From Burkholderiaceae bacterium (GTDB lineage: Bacteria > Pseudomonadota > Gammaproteobacteria > Burkholderiales > Burkholderiaceae), in the NCBI GenBank assembly GCA_947457745.1, contig CANGWT010000110.1, positions 1 through 6,149 of the forward strand: 6,149 nucleotides of DNA, given 5' to 3'. Both the position numbers and the translations under genes were made by a program. Within the stretch, counting starts at the first letter, position 1. Every line of letters starts with the position of its first letter. The notes under the pieces are model-generated. The model saw only the letters and a list, made by a program, of their open reading frames with translations. It searched no databases and was not told where the DNA came from. Positions 1 through 5,426 of this stretch are shown one piece after another.

Positions 1-73
1 CACGATGCTTTGCCGGCACAGACATGCGGCCTTTTGCATCTAAATTGAGAGCTGACGCACCTTGAAACACCAT
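1..73 (-). CDS. mraZ: Transcriptional regulator MraZ, N-terminal part (gene cut by window edge)
   Basis: Reading the minus strand from the ATG at 73-71 gives 24 codons that start MVFQGASALNLDAKGR and continue with MSVPAKHR. This is the typical MraZ N-terminus: a first AbrB-like (SpoVT/MraZ) half with the DAKGR-hydrophobic-P core. The frame is open to position 1 and only about one sixth of the usual ~140-150 residue protein is present. MraZ is a cytoplasmic ring-forming DNA-binding protein. It is normally the first gene of the dcw cluster (mraZ, mraW/rsmH, ftsL, ftsI, mur genes) and represses its own promoter. The rest of that cluster should lie to the left of this window. The start is supported by the protein match, a promoter at 101-129 and three MraZ boxes at 78-102. 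The ribosome-binding site is a poor GTGGGG only 3 nt before the ATG, and it coincides with the last MraZ box. Identification is firm despite the short fragment. Confidence 0.9.
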   Translation of the reverse strand, partial: MVFQGASALNLDAKGRMSVPAKHR

Positions 74-77
74 TTAC

Positions 78-102
78 CCCACTTTTTCACACTTCCTCCC
101 AC
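78..102 (-). promoter_or_regulatory. MraZ operator: three tandem boxes at 10-nt spacing
   Basis: On the minus strand three boxes follow each other with exactly 5-nt gaps: GTGGG (102-98), GTGTG (92-88) and GTGGG (82-78), each preceded by AA. This matches the known MraZ binding pattern of tandem TGGG-type boxes with a 10-nt period in front of mraZ; the middle box has a T in place of a G. The first box overlaps the -10 hexamer, the second lies at the predicted start of transcription, and the third covers the only Shine-Dalgarno-like bases. A bound MraZ ring would therefore block the promoter, consistent with autorepression. Confidence 0.85.
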
Positions 103-129
103 TTTAGAGGATCGTAATAAGAGGGTCAA
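101..129 (-). promoter_or_regulatory. Sigma70-type promoter of mraZ
   Basis: On the minus strand a -35 hexamer TTGACC (129-124) is followed by a 17-nt spacer and a -10 hexamer TAAAGT (106-101). Transcription would start near position 94, leaving a leader of about 20 nt before the mraZ ATG. Directly upstream of the -35 the minus strand is rich in A-tracts (roughly 132-150), which resembles an UP element. The hexamers and ideal spacing are seen directly; promoter activity is inferred. Confidence 0.75.
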
Positions 130-178
130 GTGTTTTTGGCTTATTTTTTAGGAAATTTCCTAGTGATTACAAACACTT
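128..178. repeat. 8-bp inverted repeat flanking the 14-bp palindrome
   Basis: AAGTGTTT (128-135) and AAACACTT (171-178) are exact inverted copies, separated by 35 nt that contain the palindrome at 149-162. The left arm borders and partly overlaps the -35 hexamer of the mraZ promoter. The arrangement could be a pair of protein sites or a long hairpin, or it could be chance in AT-rich DNA. Confidence 0.35.
149..162. repeat. 14-bp perfect palindrome upstream of the mraZ promoter
   Basis: TAGGAAATTTCCTA is identical to its reverse complement. Its centre lies about 60 bp upstream of the predicted mraZ transcription start, a common place for an activator or second repressor site. There is no T-run on the strand that would be needed for it to terminate coq7 transcription, so a terminator role is unlikely. 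I do not recognise the regulator. Confidence 0.5.
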
Positions 179-258
179 AGCGTCATGTGTTGATAAAATG
201 GTGCTTATAAAAATGCTACTTGAAACAATGGCTTGGAAAATATACTTAAGAATAGGTC

Positions 259-275
259 TTAGCTATTTAAGCTAA
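259..275. repeat. Short inverted repeat TTAGCT / AGCTAA
   Basis: Two 6-bp arms (259-264 and 270-275) face each other across a 5-nt loop. The stem is AT-rich and has no clean T-run after it on either strand, so it would be a weak structure. It lies downstream of coq7 on the minus strand and could help stop or protect that transcript. Confidence 0.25.
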
Positions 276-288
276 TAATAGGTAAATA

Positions 289-308
289 TACTGTGTTAAT
301 AAACAGTA
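289..308 (-). terminator. Weak candidate terminator downstream of coq7
   Basis: TACTGT (289-294) and ACAGTA (303-308) form a 6-bp stem with an 8-nt loop, 36 nt beyond the coq7 stop codon on the minus strand. On that strand the stem is followed by TATTTA, an imperfect U-rich tail. The stem is short and low in GC, so intrinsic termination here is doubtful. It is nevertheless one of the few hairpins between coq7 and the mraZ promoter. Confidence 0.25.
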
Positions 309-344
309 CTTTAAATAAAAATACGCTAACCAATTAATTTAGAA

Positions 345-974
345 CTAGATTTTGTAAGCAGTTGTTGTCATGACTTTTGACATCAACTGCATTAACTTCT
401 GAATCTGCTCAGGCAAGCGAGCTCCGCCTGCCAAAATTGCAGCCTGTCCATGCTCAATTTCATCGATGCGCATTTGCTCAACGATGGCACGAGAACGTTC
501 ATCTTCTGCAGGCAATGTTGCGAGATGACTCTCAAGGTGATTCTCCACCTGTTTTTCAGTTTCAGCAACAAATCCTAGGCTCCACTTATCACCCGCCAAG
601 CCAGCAGCCAAGCCGATTGCAAAGGATCCTGCATACCAAATTGGGTTGAGATAACTAGTGTGTGAGCCCAGCTCTTGGAGGCGTGTTTCGCACCAAGCCA
701 AATGATCCATTTCTTCTTGGCCAGAGTCATCTAACATCTGCCGAATTTCAGGGTTGCGAGCTACTAATTTTTGAGATTGATAAAGCGCTTGGGCGCAGAC
801 CTCGCCCACGTGATTAACGCGCATTAATCCAGCCGCATGTTCTCGCTCTTTAGCATCCAATAATCCGCTTGATGGGGTATTTGAACCCGGGACTGGACGA
901 TGGGCATGAGCACCCCCGACTACCGAACGCAGGGCTGTGTCAAACTCAATAATGAAGCGATCGATTAAGGCCAT
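345..974 (-). CDS. coq7: Coq7-type demethoxyubiquinone hydroxylase (2-octaprenyl-3-methyl-6-methoxy-1,4-benzoquinol hydroxylase)
   Basis: This 209-residue protein is a full-length bacterial Coq7/CAT5, a membrane-associated di-iron monooxygenase. It adds the penultimate hydroxyl group of the ubiquinone ring (DMQ to 5-hydroxy-UQ), using O2. The ferritin-like ligand set is visible in order: Glu58 in RVNHVGE, Glu88 and His91 in the EEMDH motif, Glu140 in AETEKQ, and Glu172 with His175 in DEIEHG. The spacing from Glu58 to Glu88 to Glu140 equals that known for human COQ7. The hydrophobic stretch at about 113-127 (AGSFAIGLAAGLAG) fits the helix that contacts the membrane. The N-terminal MALIDRFIIEFDTALR supports the chosen start, although no good Shine-Dalgarno is present. 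The gene lies 13 nt after the bioB stop on the same strand, so cotranscription with bioB is likely. It is followed by AT-rich DNA and mraZ. The organism would use Coq7 in place of the flavin enzyme UbiF. Confidence 0.93.
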   Translation of the reverse strand: MALIDRFIIEFDTALRSVVGGAHAHRPVPGSNTPSSGLLDAKEREHAAGLMRVNHVGEVCAQALYQSQKLVARNPEIRQMLDDSGQEEMDHLAWCETRLQELGSHTSYLNPIWYAGSFAIGLAAGLAGDKWSLGFVAETEKQVENHLESHLATLPAEDERSRAIVEQMRIDEIEHGQAAILAGGARLPEQIQKLMQLMSKVMTTTAYKI

Positions 975-987
975 AGGCTTTTACAAG

Positions 988-2025
988 TCAGACTAAAACC
1001 TCTGTTTTACAGCTCTGCTTAGTCTTCAAACCTAGCTCAGCCAATAGCTCACGGTCTTGTTCTGCCTCGGGATTACCAGTAGTGAGTAGTTGCTCACCAT
1101 AAAAAATCGAATTGGCGCCAGCCTGGAAACACATGGCCTGAACTGCCCTACCCAGCTCCTGACGTCCAGCCGAAAGACGCACTCGTGCACGCGGCATAGT
1201 GATACGAGCTACAGCAATAGTTCTTACAAATTCGAGTGGATCCAAGGGCTTTTGATCTGCCAAAGGGGTTCCTGCTACAGGAACTAAATGGTTGATCGGG
1301 ACTGACTCTGGATACGGGCTTAAATTAGCCAAACGGGCTAAGAAGGCTGCGCGCTGCTCACGAGATTCCCCCATACCCACAATACCGCCACAACACACCG
1401 ACATACCTGCAGCACGCACATGAGAAATCGTGTCTAAACGGTCTTGATAACCCCGAGTAGAGATGACTGAGCGATAGAAGTCCTCGCTGGTATCCAGATT
1501 GTGGTTGTAGAAATCCAGGCCTGCCTCTTGGAGGGCTTGAGCCTGATTCGGCTCCAGCATCCCCAGAGTCGCACAGGTTTCAAGGCCCAAAGCCTTGACG
1601 CCCTTAATCATGGCTGTGACTTTTTCAATATCCCGGTCTTTGGGTTCCCGCCAAGCGGCGCCCATGCAAAAGCGGTTCGATCCAGCAGCTTTGGCAGCTT
1701 TGGCAGCCTCAAGCACCTCATCCAGATCCATCAACTTGTTTGCCTTGACATCAGTGTCATAACGAGCAGCCTGAGGACAATAGCCACAATCCTCGGGGCA
1801 GCCTCCGGTCTTGATTGACAAAAGGGTAGCCAATTCCACATCAGCATCAGGGAAGTTGGCACGATGAGTCTCTTGTGCCTTGAACATCAAATCACTAAAT
1901 GGAAGGGCAAATAGAGCCTCAATCTGGCCTACTGACCAAGCACCCGAAGCATCTACCTCTTTATGCAAATCCTTTTGAGACTTGACTTGGGTGAGGGGTT
2001 TTTCAATAGTTTGGGTGGCCTGCAT
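988..2025 (-). CDS. bioB: Biotin synthase (radical SAM)
   Basis: BioB inserts sulfur into dethiobiotin to form biotin, the last pathway step. It uses S-adenosylmethionine, a [4Fe-4S] cluster and a sacrificial [2Fe-2S] cluster. The 345-residue protein has the radical-SAM motif CPEDCGYC (Cys76, Cys80, Cys83). By alignment with the E. coli enzyme, the [2Fe-2S] ligands are Cys120 (FCMGAAWR), Cys151 (ETCATLG), Cys211 (VCCGG) and Arg283 (VRLSAGR). The YNHNLDTS substrate motif is at about 173-180. The N-terminus carries some 25 extra, probably disordered residues before the conserved GAWSVGQIEALF region. The ATG has a modest TGGA Shine-Dalgarno 8 nt upstream. The gene is divergent from bioAFD and precedes coq7 on the same strand, in contrast to E. 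coli, where bioA is the divergent gene and bioB leads bioFCD. Intact and confidently named. Confidence 0.97.
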   Translation of the reverse strand: MQATQTIEKPLTQVKSQKDLHKEVDASGAWSVGQIEALFALPFSDLMFKAQETHRANFPDADVELATLLSIKTGGCPEDCGYCPQAARYDTDVKANKLMDLDEVLEAAKAAKAAGSNRFCMGAAWREPKDRDIEKVTAMIKGVKALGLETCATLGMLEPNQAQALQEAGLDFYNHNLDTSEDFYRSVISTRGYQDRLDTISHVRAAGMSVCCGGIVGMGESREQRAAFLARLANLSPYPESVPINHLVPVAGTPLADQKPLDPLEFVRTIAVARITMPRARVRLSAGRQELGRAVQAMCFQAGANSIFYGEQLLTTGNPEAEQDRELLAELGLKTKQSCKTEVLV

Positions 2026-2114
2026 GGTCGAATTCCAGAAAATAGATCAATTCAAGGCATAAACATAACAGATACAGGCCTAAATTAGGAAAAACTAGTG
2101 GTCAAATACCAAAC
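2026..2114. promoter_or_regulatory. Divergent bioB / bioAFD control region
   Basis: These 89 bp separate two divergent biotin transcripts and must carry both start signals unless transcription enters from elsewhere. The region is AT-rich. A TTGACC hexamer on the minus strand (2105-2100) could be a -35 for bioB, but no good -10 lies 16-18 nt from it, and no convincing promoter was found for bioA. I looked for a BirA-type operator (GTAAAC/GTTTAC halves about 15 nt apart), a BioR site (TTAT-N4-ATAA type) and a BioQ site, and saw none. The clearest symmetric element is the 11-bp palindrome at 2079-2089. GGTCAAATACC (2100-2110) is a second, weaker one (GGT-N5-ACC) just before bioA. Confidence 0.6.
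2079..2089. repeat. 11-bp palindrome between bioB and bioA
   Basis: CCTAAATTAGG has perfect 5-bp arms around a central A. It lies 25 nt before the bioA start and about 54 nt before the bioB start, where one protein could control both directions. Being short and AT-rich, it could occur by chance; an operator role is inference only. Confidence 0.35.
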
Positions 2115-3461
2115 ATGAAGCTTATTTCTGATCCAAATCAAACCTCTCTGGTTGATCGCAGCCTAGATGCCGTGTGGCATCCCTGCACTCAGATGAAGCA
2201 TCACGAGTCATTGCCATTAATTGCCATTACTAAAGGTAAGGGTGCTTGGCTCTTTGATGACCGAGGCAATGCCCTCCTAGATTGCATCAGCTCTTGGTGG
2301 ACTAATCTGTTTGGGCACAGCAACCCACGTATCAACCAAGCCATTTCGAGTCAGCTTGAAAAAATTGAGCATGTCATGCTCGCCGGATTTACCCACCCTC
2401 CTGTTGTGGAGCTCTCCGAGAAACTATCCGCTTTAACTCAAGGCCATTTGGGTCACGTATTTTTTGCATCGGATGGTGCGTCTGCTGTAGAGATTGCTTT
2501 GAAGATGAGCCACCACTTCTGGCTACTCAATAATCAGCCCCAAAAGAAAAAATTTATCTGCCTAGAAAATGGCTACCACGGTGAAACTTTAGGTGCATTA
2601 GCAGTGACCGATGTTGCGATCTTTCGAGAGGCATACGGATCACTATTGCAAGATGTTTTCACCGTGCCTTCACCTGATGCACGAAAAGCCCAGCCTGGTG
2701 AAAGTTCTGACGATGTCGCCATGCGGGCAGCAAAAACATTAGAAGAGCTACTAGAGACAGAGCATCAAAATATCGCCGCCATCATTATTGAACCACTTGT
2801 TCAATGCGCTGGACAAATGGCAATGTACTCTCCTGAATATTTACGCTTAGTAAGATCGCTCTGTGATCGTTACAACATACACCTCATCGCTGATGAGATC
2901 GCAGTAGGCTGCGGTCGATCAGGAAAGTTTTTTGCTTGTGAGCATGCGGGAATTTGGCCAGACTTCTTAACGCTTTCTAAAGGCATCAGTGGTGGATACC
3001 TACCGTTGTCACTCTCTATGACAACTGACAAAATTTATCGGGCCTTTTATGGCGATCAAATGCAACAGGGTTTCTTGCACTCACATTCCTACACAGGCAA
3101 CCCATTAGCATGCGCTGCCGCACTCGCCTGCCTAGAAATCTTCGAAACTGAATCTGTTCTTGAAAAAAATCTTGAGCGCAGTAAAGATCTGGCTAGTGCA
3201 TTTGCCTGGGCAAAAGTAGATCCTCGTATTGAACATTGGCGCCAGCAGGGCATGATCCTGGCATTTGATGTCAAGTCTGAATCACTCCAACGTAAAAATA
3301 CTTTTTCACGAGAGATGTTCTCAGCAGGGATGGCAGAGGATATTCTCGTCAGACCAATTGGTAATACGATTTACGTCATGCCGCCGTACATTCTATCTAC
3401 TGAAGAAGCGATGCAAATGGGCGCCTCTGTACAAAGGGCTCTAAATCAGGTGCTGGCATGA
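2115..3461 (+). CDS. bioA: Adenosylmethionine--8-amino-7-oxononanoate aminotransferase (DAPA synthase)
   Basis: BioA is a PLP-dependent class III aminotransferase that converts KAPA to 7,8-diaminopelargonate (DAPA), normally with S-adenosylmethionine as amino donor. The 448 residues contain the family landmarks in order: WHPCTQM (21-27), the SSWW substrate motif (59-62), the PLP-phosphate loop SDGASA (119-124), NGYHGE (152-157), IIEP (224-227), the PLP aspartate Asp260 in ADEIA, the Schiff-base Lys289 in TLSKGISGG, YTGNP (326-330), and Arg413 in VRPIG, matching the substrate carboxylate-binding Arg391 of E. coli. Residue 24 is Cys where the E. coli enzyme has Tyr17. The ATG at 2115 is preferred because the next Met (27) already lies inside the conserved WHPCTQM motif; there is no clear Shine-Dalgarno. 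It is the first gene of the plus-strand operon and its end overlaps bioF by 4 nt. Confidence 0.95.
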   Translation: MKLISDPNQTSLVDRSLDAVWHPCTQMKHHESLPLIAITKGKGAWLFDDRGNALLDCISSWWTNLFGHSNPRINQAISSQLEKIEHVMLAGFTHPPVVELSEKLSALTQGHLGHVFFASDGASAVEIALKMSHHFWLLNNQPQKKKFICLENGYHGETLGALAVTDVAIFREAYGSLLQDVFTVPSPDARKAQPGESSDDVAMRAAKTLEELLETEHQNIAAIIIEPLVQCAGQMAMYSPEYLRLVRSLCDRYNIHLIADEIAVGCGRSGKFFACEHAGIWPDFLTLSKGISGGYLPLSLSMTTDKIYRAFYGDQMQQGFLHSHSYTGNPLACAAALACLEIFETESVLEKNLERSKDLASAFAWAKVDPRIEHWRQQGMILAFDVKSESLQRKNTFSREMFSAGMAEDILVRPIGNTIYVMPPYILSTEEAMQMGASVQRALNQVLA

Positions 3462-4681
3462 GTTCATACTTTAAAGCTCGCGATATGGCAGAGCATCAGA
3501 TTGCCGACCTAGATGTGCAATTACTCAGACGTAAATTACGCACCACCGAGTCACCCTGTGATACCAAGGCTCGGGTTGACCAACGAGAACTCAAAGTGTT
3601 TTGTAGTAACGACTACTTAGGTCTGGCTAATCACCCTAAATTAGTTGCTGCACTTGCGGAAGGTGCAAAATTATATGGAGTTGGTAGCGGTGCATCACAC
3701 TTAATCAGCGGCCATAGCGTTGCGCATGACTTACTTGAAAAAAAATTAGCAGCTTGTGAGAGTAAACATATTCCTAATGCAAGAGCGTTGTTTTTTAGTA
3801 CCGGCTATCTTGCAAACATCAATGCAATTACCGGTCTCAGTAGACTTGCCAATCAAGGTGAAGTCAGTATTTATTCGGCCAAACTCAATCATGCTTCTTT
3901 GATTGATGGTGTGCGTCTAGCAAGTTCACAAACTAAAGCCAAAGTGACTTTGTTTGATCATCAAAATCTTGATTTTCTAGAAGAAGCATTAAAGCAAGAT
4001 GCGCACCCACTCAAATTGATTGTGGTCGATGGCGTTTTCAGCATGGATGGGGATATCGCGCCCATAAAAAATCTACTTGATCTTGCCGAACAATATGATG
4101 CGCTACTGATGGTGGATGATGCACATGGTTTTGGCGTGCTTGGCGAACATGGCCATGGCATTTTGGAGCAATCGGGTGTGCATTCAGAAAGAATGATTTA
4201 CATAGGCACGCTTGGCAAAGCAGCTGGCGTCAGTGGTGCATTTATTTGTGCAGCTGCACCCTTTATTGAATGGCTCATCCAAAAGGGGCGCCCCTATATT
4301 TACAGCACTGCAACTCCGCCTGCGATTGCACATACCCTACTGACAAGTTTGGAGCTAATGGAAAGTAATGAAGGTATTACACGTCGCAAACAATTAAATC
4401 AACTGATTCAAATTTGGCGTGATGAAATGACTTTTCAAAACTGGGAAAAAACACCTTCATCAACTCCAATTCAGCCTGTGATCTTAGGAAGCAATGCCAG
4501 CGCTTTGGCAGCCGCTAAGCTTTTAGATGAGGCGGGTTATTGGATTCCAGCAATTCGACCGCCTACCGTTCCAGTGGACAGCGCTCGTCTACGCATCACT
4601 TTTTCTGCAAACCATAGTGTTGATGACTTACGCGAGTTGATCAAAACACTGCAGTTGATTGAACAAGAAGTAAAAAAGTAA
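3458..4681 (+). CDS. bioF: 8-amino-7-oxononanoate synthase (KAPA synthase)
   Basis: BioF is a PLP-dependent alpha-oxoamine synthase that condenses a pimeloyl thioester with L-alanine, releasing CO2 and giving KAPA, the first committed step of the biotin ring pathway. The 407-residue protein shows FCSNDYLGLANHP (48-60), the GSGASHLISG loop (76-85), His145 in LNHAS, which stacks on the PLP ring, Asp220 and His223 in VDDAHGFG, and the Schiff-base Lys254 in TLGKAAGVSGA. The C-terminal PPTVPVDSARLRITFSA segment is also typical. Relatives such as Kbl and ALA synthase share this fold; the biotin context decides the name. The start overlaps the bioA stop as ATGA, suggesting translational coupling, and an AGG Shine-Dalgarno (3448-3450) sits 7 nt before it. 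It is slightly longer than E. coli BioF (384 residues). The bioD start follows its stop after 3 nt. Confidence 0.95.
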   Translation: MSSYFKARDMAEHQIADLDVQLLRRKLRTTESPCDTKARVDQRELKVFCSNDYLGLANHPKLVAALAEGAKLYGVGSGASHLISGHSVAHDLLEKKLAACESKHIPNARALFFSTGYLANINAITGLSRLANQGEVSIYSAKLNHASLIDGVRLASSQTKAKVTLFDHQNLDFLEEALKQDAHPLKLIVVDGVFSMDGDIAPIKNLLDLAEQYDALLMVDDAHGFGVLGEHGHGILEQSGVHSERMIYIGTLGKAAGVSGAFICAAAPFIEWLIQKGRPYIYSTATPPAIAHTLLTSLELMESNEGITRRKQLNQLIQIWRDEMTFQNWEKTPSSTPIQPVILGSNASALAAAKLLDEAGYWIPAIRPPTVPVDSARLRITFSANHSVDDLRELIKTLQLIEQEVKK

Positions 4682-4684
4682 TTT

Positions 4685-5407
4685 ATGACACTGAGTACAT
4701 CTACCGGTTTTTTTGTCACGGGTACTGATACTGAAGTTGGCAAAACTTTGGTCAGCGGCGCACTCATTCTTAAACTGAGAGAAGCTGGTATTCGCACAAT
4801 AGCCTTCAAACCAGTGGTGGCAGGAACTTATGTTGACGCTAGCGGCCAAAAACTCAATGAAGACTTAGAGACATTACGCATTGCTTCAGGACTCAATTCT
4901 CGCGACCAAAGTCTTTGTCCATTTGTTTTAGATGTAGCGGCAGCTCCCCATCTCGTTGCCCAGAAAAATAATGTGCATTTAGATGCCACCCTAATGTTAG
5001 ATGAATTCAATGCATTGGCCTCAGTATTTGATGCGGTAGTGGTTGAAGGTGCAGGTGGGTTTTTAGTCCCACTGAACGAGCAGGAAGATTTGGGGGATGT
5101 GGCACAGGCGATGGATTTACCAGTCATTCTCGTCGTGGGGATGCGTTTGGGCTGTATTAATCATGCCCTACTCACTTGTGAGGCAATTGTGTCGCGTCAG
5201 TTAACGATTGCGGGCTGGGTAGCCAATACGCTTTCAGAGGAAATGCCTCTCTTAGCTGAAAATATTCAAACCTTGAAAGACCGAATTTTTGCGCCTTTTT
5301 TAGGCCTTGTTCCTACTCTTCCTCAGCAGCTTCAGAAATTAGAGAATGCCCCCTATTCCATTGAGGCTTTAGGTTTTGCTGCAGAACATATAAAACTGCC
5401 TGGGTAA
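4685..5407 (+). CDS. bioD: ATP-dependent dethiobiotin synthetase
   Basis: BioD closes the ureido ring of dethiobiotin from DAPA, CO2 and ATP in the cytoplasm. The 240-residue protein opens with the diagnostic P-loop GTDTEVGKT (13-21, Lys20 and Thr21). FKPVVAG follows, with Lys42 equivalent to the catalytic Lys37 of E. coli, then the acidic NEDLE stretch (58-62), VVEGAGG with Glu121, and the LPVILVVGMRLGCINHALLT segment (145-164) of the DTBS fold. The C-terminal GLVPTLP matches the usual nucleotide-base region, and the length is close to the E. coli enzyme (225). The ATG lies 3 nt after the bioF stop and has no strong Shine-Dalgarno of its own, so translation probably depends on ribosomes arriving from bioF. 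No terminator is visible after it, and the next gene starts 19 nt downstream. It appears intact. Confidence 0.95.
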   Translation: MTLSTSTGFFVTGTDTEVGKTLVSGALILKLREAGIRTIAFKPVVAGTYVDASGQKLNEDLETLRIASGLNSRDQSLCPFVLDVAAAPHLVAQKNNVHLDATLMLDEFNALASVFDAVVVEGAGGFLVPLNEQEDLGDVAQAMDLPVILVVGMRLGCINHALLTCEAIVSRQLTIAGWVANTLSEEMPLLAENIQTLKDRIFAPFLGLVPTLPQQLQKLENAPYSIEALGFAAEHIKLPG

Positions 5408-5426
5408 ATTCAGATAAGATGAAATT

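Noticed and set aside
377..649. Plus-strand open frame of 90 codons inside coq7
   Set aside because: It is fully antisense to the well-supported coq7 gene, has no recognisable domain and no start signals.
1090..1818. Two plus-strand open frames (1090-1287 and 1501-1818) inside bioB
   Set aside because: Both are antisense shadows of bioB, with compositions that reflect the opposite strand's codons and no family features.
2061..2070. AAACATAACA region as a BirA half-site or promoter -10
   Set aside because: It lacks the GTAAAC/GTTTAC core and a partner about 15 nt away, and no -35 hexamer lies at proper spacing from a -10 placed here.
2030..2099. Six-base palindromes GAATTC (2030-2035) and ACTAGT (2094-2099) considered as operator halves
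   Set aside because: Six-base palindromes are expected by chance and their arrangement does not match any known biotin regulator site.
3089..5127. Minus-strand open frames at 3089-3274, 3961-4161, 4537-4809, 4628-4849 and 4828-5127
   Set aside because: All lie opposite intact bioA, bioF or bioD reading frames (two also span the bioF-bioD junction) and show no protein-like motifs.
5408..5426. Possible terminator after bioD
   Set aside because: The 19-nt gap has no inverted repeat and no T-run, so the operon appears to continue into the amidohydrolase.
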